64,000 bases of DNA from Magnetococcales bacterium (GTDB taxonomy: Bacteria > Pseudomonadota > Magnetococcia > Magnetococcales > UBA8363). How positions within the stretch are numbered: the first letter of the stretch is position 1; every line of letters begins with the position of its first letter. The position numbers and the translations under genes were made by a program. Where the stretch lies: contig PEAK01000002.1 in NCBI GenBank assembly GCA_002753515.1, positions 1-64,000 on the forward strand, given 5' to 3'. The notes under the pieces are model-generated. The model was not told where the DNA came from. It did not search any database and saw only the letters and a list, made by a program, of their open reading frames with translations. This document shows, in pieces, positions 61,998 through 64,000 of the stretch.

Positions 61998-63848
61998 TTA
62001 TTGGTCAGTTTTGGCCGGCATCGTCCTTTCCTTGAGTTCGTTCACCACGGTTTCCATGACCGATCCCCATTGTTTGGCTCGCTGTTGGCGAATCAGTCGC
62101 AAAGTCGGATACCACGGGGAATCGGACCGGTTGAGCAACCAGCGCCAATCGGGTACCGCCGCCAGCAGTACCCAACCGGGTCGCCCCAGGGCGCCGGTCA
62201 GGTGGATGACGGCACTGTCCACGGCGATCACCAGATCCAGTGGCTGGATCAGCGCGGCGGTGCTGGCGAAATCGCTTAATTCCCCGCTGCAATCCATGAT
62301 GTGGGGATAACGGGATAACAAGTGCCGTTCGGAAGGGGTGATGTCTTTTTGCAGCGAGACGAAGGTCACCCCGGTCAGCTCCAGAAGGGGTATCAGGGTC
62401 TCCAGTTCCAGCGAACGGTTGCCGTCATTCTTTTGATTTGGATTGCCCCGCCAGGCGATGCCAATGGTCGGGGTGTTGGCAAAACGCAATCGTTCCCGGA
62501 AAGCCGCGGTCAGGTCAGGATCGGGCGTGAGATAGGGGATACGTCCGGGAATGGTATCCAGGGTGGTGCGCATCACCTGCGGCAGACTCATGAGGGGGAG
62601 TTGATAATCGCACGGGGGGATGGGATCAGCCGGCCCCGGGAGGGCATCACATTCGGGCAGGGAGGCGAATAAACGCTGGAGCGGCGGCGGGGCGAGGAGT
62701 ACCAGCCGGCCCACCCGGGGTTTGACCAGCGGCAGATAACGAATCATTTGCAGGCTGTCGCCGTACCCCTGTTCACAATGCAACAACAACGTTTTTCCCG
62801 GTATGGGGGTTCCATCCCACAACGGTTGCGGATGCGGATGCGGGGCGATGTCCCGGGATTGCCAACGCCAGGCCCATTTTTGCCATCCCAGGGGATAATC
62901 CCCCATCAGCAGGCGGATCAGGCTTTCATTGTAATGCGCCGAAGGGGCGTGGGGCTGAATGGCCTGTGCCCGTTGCAACGCCTCCAGGGCCTCGGGCAAG
63001 CGACCCAGTTGATGCAGGCACCCCCCCAGGTTACTCCACGCGTCCCCATAATCGGGTTTCAGGCGTAAAGCCTCCCGGTAATGGGCCAACGCTGGCTCCG
63101 GTTGCAGGCGCTTTTGCAGGAGATTGCCACAATTATTATGGAGTTCCGGGGTGTTGGGCTCAAGCTGCAACGCCTTTTGCAAGCACGCCATGGCCCGGTC
63201 CCCATCCCCTCGGGCATCCCAGGCCATGCCCAACAGGTTGAGCAGGGCGACGTGGTGGGGTTGCAGGGCCAAACATCGTTGCCAAGTGTGGATGGCCTGA
63301 TCCAACTGCCCTTGTTGCCAGTGGACCCGCCCCAGTTGCATCAGGATATCGGGATGGTCGGGGGCCTGTTGTTCGGCACGGGTCAACATCTCCCGCGCCA
63401 ATGCCCACTCACCACGGGATAACAGCAGACAACCGGCATTATACAGCGCTTCCAGATAGTCGGGGCGGGTGAACAGGGCGCGCTGCCACAACGTCAAGGC
63501 CGCATCCGGCTGACCTTGTTGATTCAGGAGCGTGGCCAGGTTGTTCATGGCTTCAACGAAGTCGGGCCGCAGGATCAGGGCACGTTGGAAATATTCCCGC
63601 GCTTCCGCCAACGCCCCCTGATCCTGCAAAACGATGCCCATATTGTTCAAGGCATGGACATGGGTGGGTTGATGCTGCAACACCTGTTGGTAACGGGCCG
63701 TGGCCTGTTCCAGATGTCCCAGGGACTGGAAACGGACCCCGGTTTGAAATATCTCATCGATTGTGGTTTGCGGGAGCGGGCTCACAGGGGCGCTGGCTTT
63801 TGCTGACCCACCCCTCCGCCTCTGCCGGGATAACTGTTTCTTGCCCAT
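61998..63848 (-). CDS. TPR protein with C-terminal glycosyltransferase-9-like domain
   Basis: The product is 616 residues. A basic N-terminus (~1-20) precedes about nine TPR units from ~residue 30 to 335 (for example ALNNMGIVLQDQGALAEAREYFQRAL split over two helices). The C-terminal ~270 residues resemble the ADP-heptose/GT9-type GT-B fold found in many TPR-glycosyltransferase fusions: LLHCEQGYGDSLQMIRYLP, IGIAWRGNPNQKND and LDLVIAVDSAVIHLTGALG. A sugar transfer role in glycan or flagellin decoration is inferred; donor and acceptor are unknown. It is not linked to amtB in function. Confidence 0.85.
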   Translation of the reverse strand: MGKKQLSRQRRRGGSAKASAPVSPLPQTTIDEIFQTGVRFQSLGHLEQATARYQQVLQHQPTHVHALNNMGIVLQDQGALAEAREYFQRALILRPDFVEAMNNLATLLNQQGQPDAALTLWQRALFTRPDYLEALYNAGCLLLSRGEWALAREMLTRAEQQAPDHPDILMQLGRVHWQQGQLDQAIHTWQRCLALQPHHVALLNLLGMAWDARGDGDRAMACLQKALQLEPNTPELHNNCGNLLQKRLQPEPALAHYREALRLKPDYGDAWSNLGGCLHQLGRLPEALEALQRAQAIQPHAPSAHYNESLIRLLMGDYPLGWQKWAWRWQSRDIAPHPHPQPLWDGTPIPGKTLLLHCEQGYGDSLQMIRYLPLVKPRVGRLVLLAPPPLQRLFASLPECDALPGPADPIPPCDYQLPLMSLPQVMRTTLDTIPGRIPYLTPDPDLTAAFRERLRFANTPTIGIAWRGNPNQKNDGNRSLELETLIPLLELTGVTFVSLQKDITPSERHLLSRYPHIMDCSGELSDFASTAALIQPLDLVIAVDSAVIHLTGALGRPGWVLLAAVPDWRWLLNRSDSPWYPTLRLIRQQRAKQWGSVMETVVNELKERTMPAKTDQ

Positions 63849-63897
63849 GGTTGACCGGTGCCGAAGGGCTGTCAGGGAACGTTTCAGGCATGATCCT

Positions 63898-64000
63898 TAA
63901 TTCTACTTTGTCACATTATACCGAAACCAACTCGGGATACGTAGTTTTCCAGCGTCATTCCCGCGAAAGCGGGAATCCAGAAAATCAAGGGAGATAGGAA
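63898..64000. mobile_element. MITE-like element with nested palindromic repeat, cut by window end
   Basis: It starts with the terminal repeat TTAATTCTACTTTGTCACAT, matching the ends of the element at 45247-45580. From 63918 it continues as a near-identical inverted copy of the palindromic element at 30148 (ACCGAAACCAACTCGGGATA, then CATTCCCGCGAAAGCGGGAATCC). The right side is outside the window. Confidence 0.8.

Overview
The window looks like one contig end from a free-living, motile Gram-negative bacterium of the Pseudomonadota. Signs are outer-membrane and periplasmic proteins, a two-partner-secretion exoprotein, an MSHA-type pilus assembly cluster, a chemoreceptor, a FliG paralogue and a very high density of two-component proteins. 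This mix recalls magnetotactic cocci and their relatives (Magnetococcales), but no magnetosome gene is present, so that placement is only an inference. The first ~43 bases are a G homopolymer at the contig edge.

Layout. 1-15.4 kb: one giant exoprotein gene, open at its 5' end, with about 17 near-identical ~512-bp repeats. 15.5-18.2 kb: a DUF2844/DUF3443 pair of exported proteins, then tRNA-Thr(UGU) on the minus strand. 18.5-28.1 kb (minus): a PAS histidine kinase, MoxR ATPase, DUF58 and TgpA-type transglutaminase, an SRAP abasic-site protein, a FliG-like protein and a DUF599 membrane protein. 28.2-29.9 kb (minus): a chemoreceptor gene broken by one in-frame TAG. 30.3-34.3 kb (minus): a response regulator and a CHASE-PAS kinase of the HNIGN type. 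34.3-42.6 kb (minus): an MSHA-like pilus assembly operon (mshM, mshN-like, mshE, mshG, PilM-like, PilN-like, TPR protein) with no secretin. 42.9-45.7 kb: an Rpn-family nuclease, a type IV pilin, a DUF433 antitoxin-like gene, a MITE-like element and a transposase remnant. 45.7-52.1 kb: a hybrid kinase/HD-GYP pair (minus), then a hemerythrin and a GGDEF response regulator (plus). 52.2-58.5 kb (plus): an outer-membrane barrel, a small PstS-like protein, a hybrid kinase, a REC-kinase fusion and a NarL-type regulator. 58.5-61.9 kb: an unusual palindrome, then glnA and amtB (minus) behind a good sigma-54 promoter match. 62.0-63.8 kb (minus): a TPR glycosyltransferase-like protein.

How the parts fit. 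Several genes point to surface attachment controlled by c-di-GMP: a giant adhesin, an MSHA-like pilus whose ATPase has MshEN (c-di-GMP-binding type) domains, one GGDEF and one HD-GYP regulator, and a hemerythrin next to the GGDEF protein that may report oxygen. amtB-glnA is a nitrogen-assimilation unit.

The most unusual non-coding features are two. One is a ~205-bp dyad at 58620-58824, built of 9-bp repeats, in which both arms encode the same Asn-Ile/Thr-Leu repeat peptide. The other is a family of ~150-bp palindromic elements (five full copies, one partial at the window end), at least one set inside a ~20-bp terminal inverted repeat. These elements have altered the ends of neighbouring genes, notably the start of the barrel gene and the tail of the hybrid kinase.
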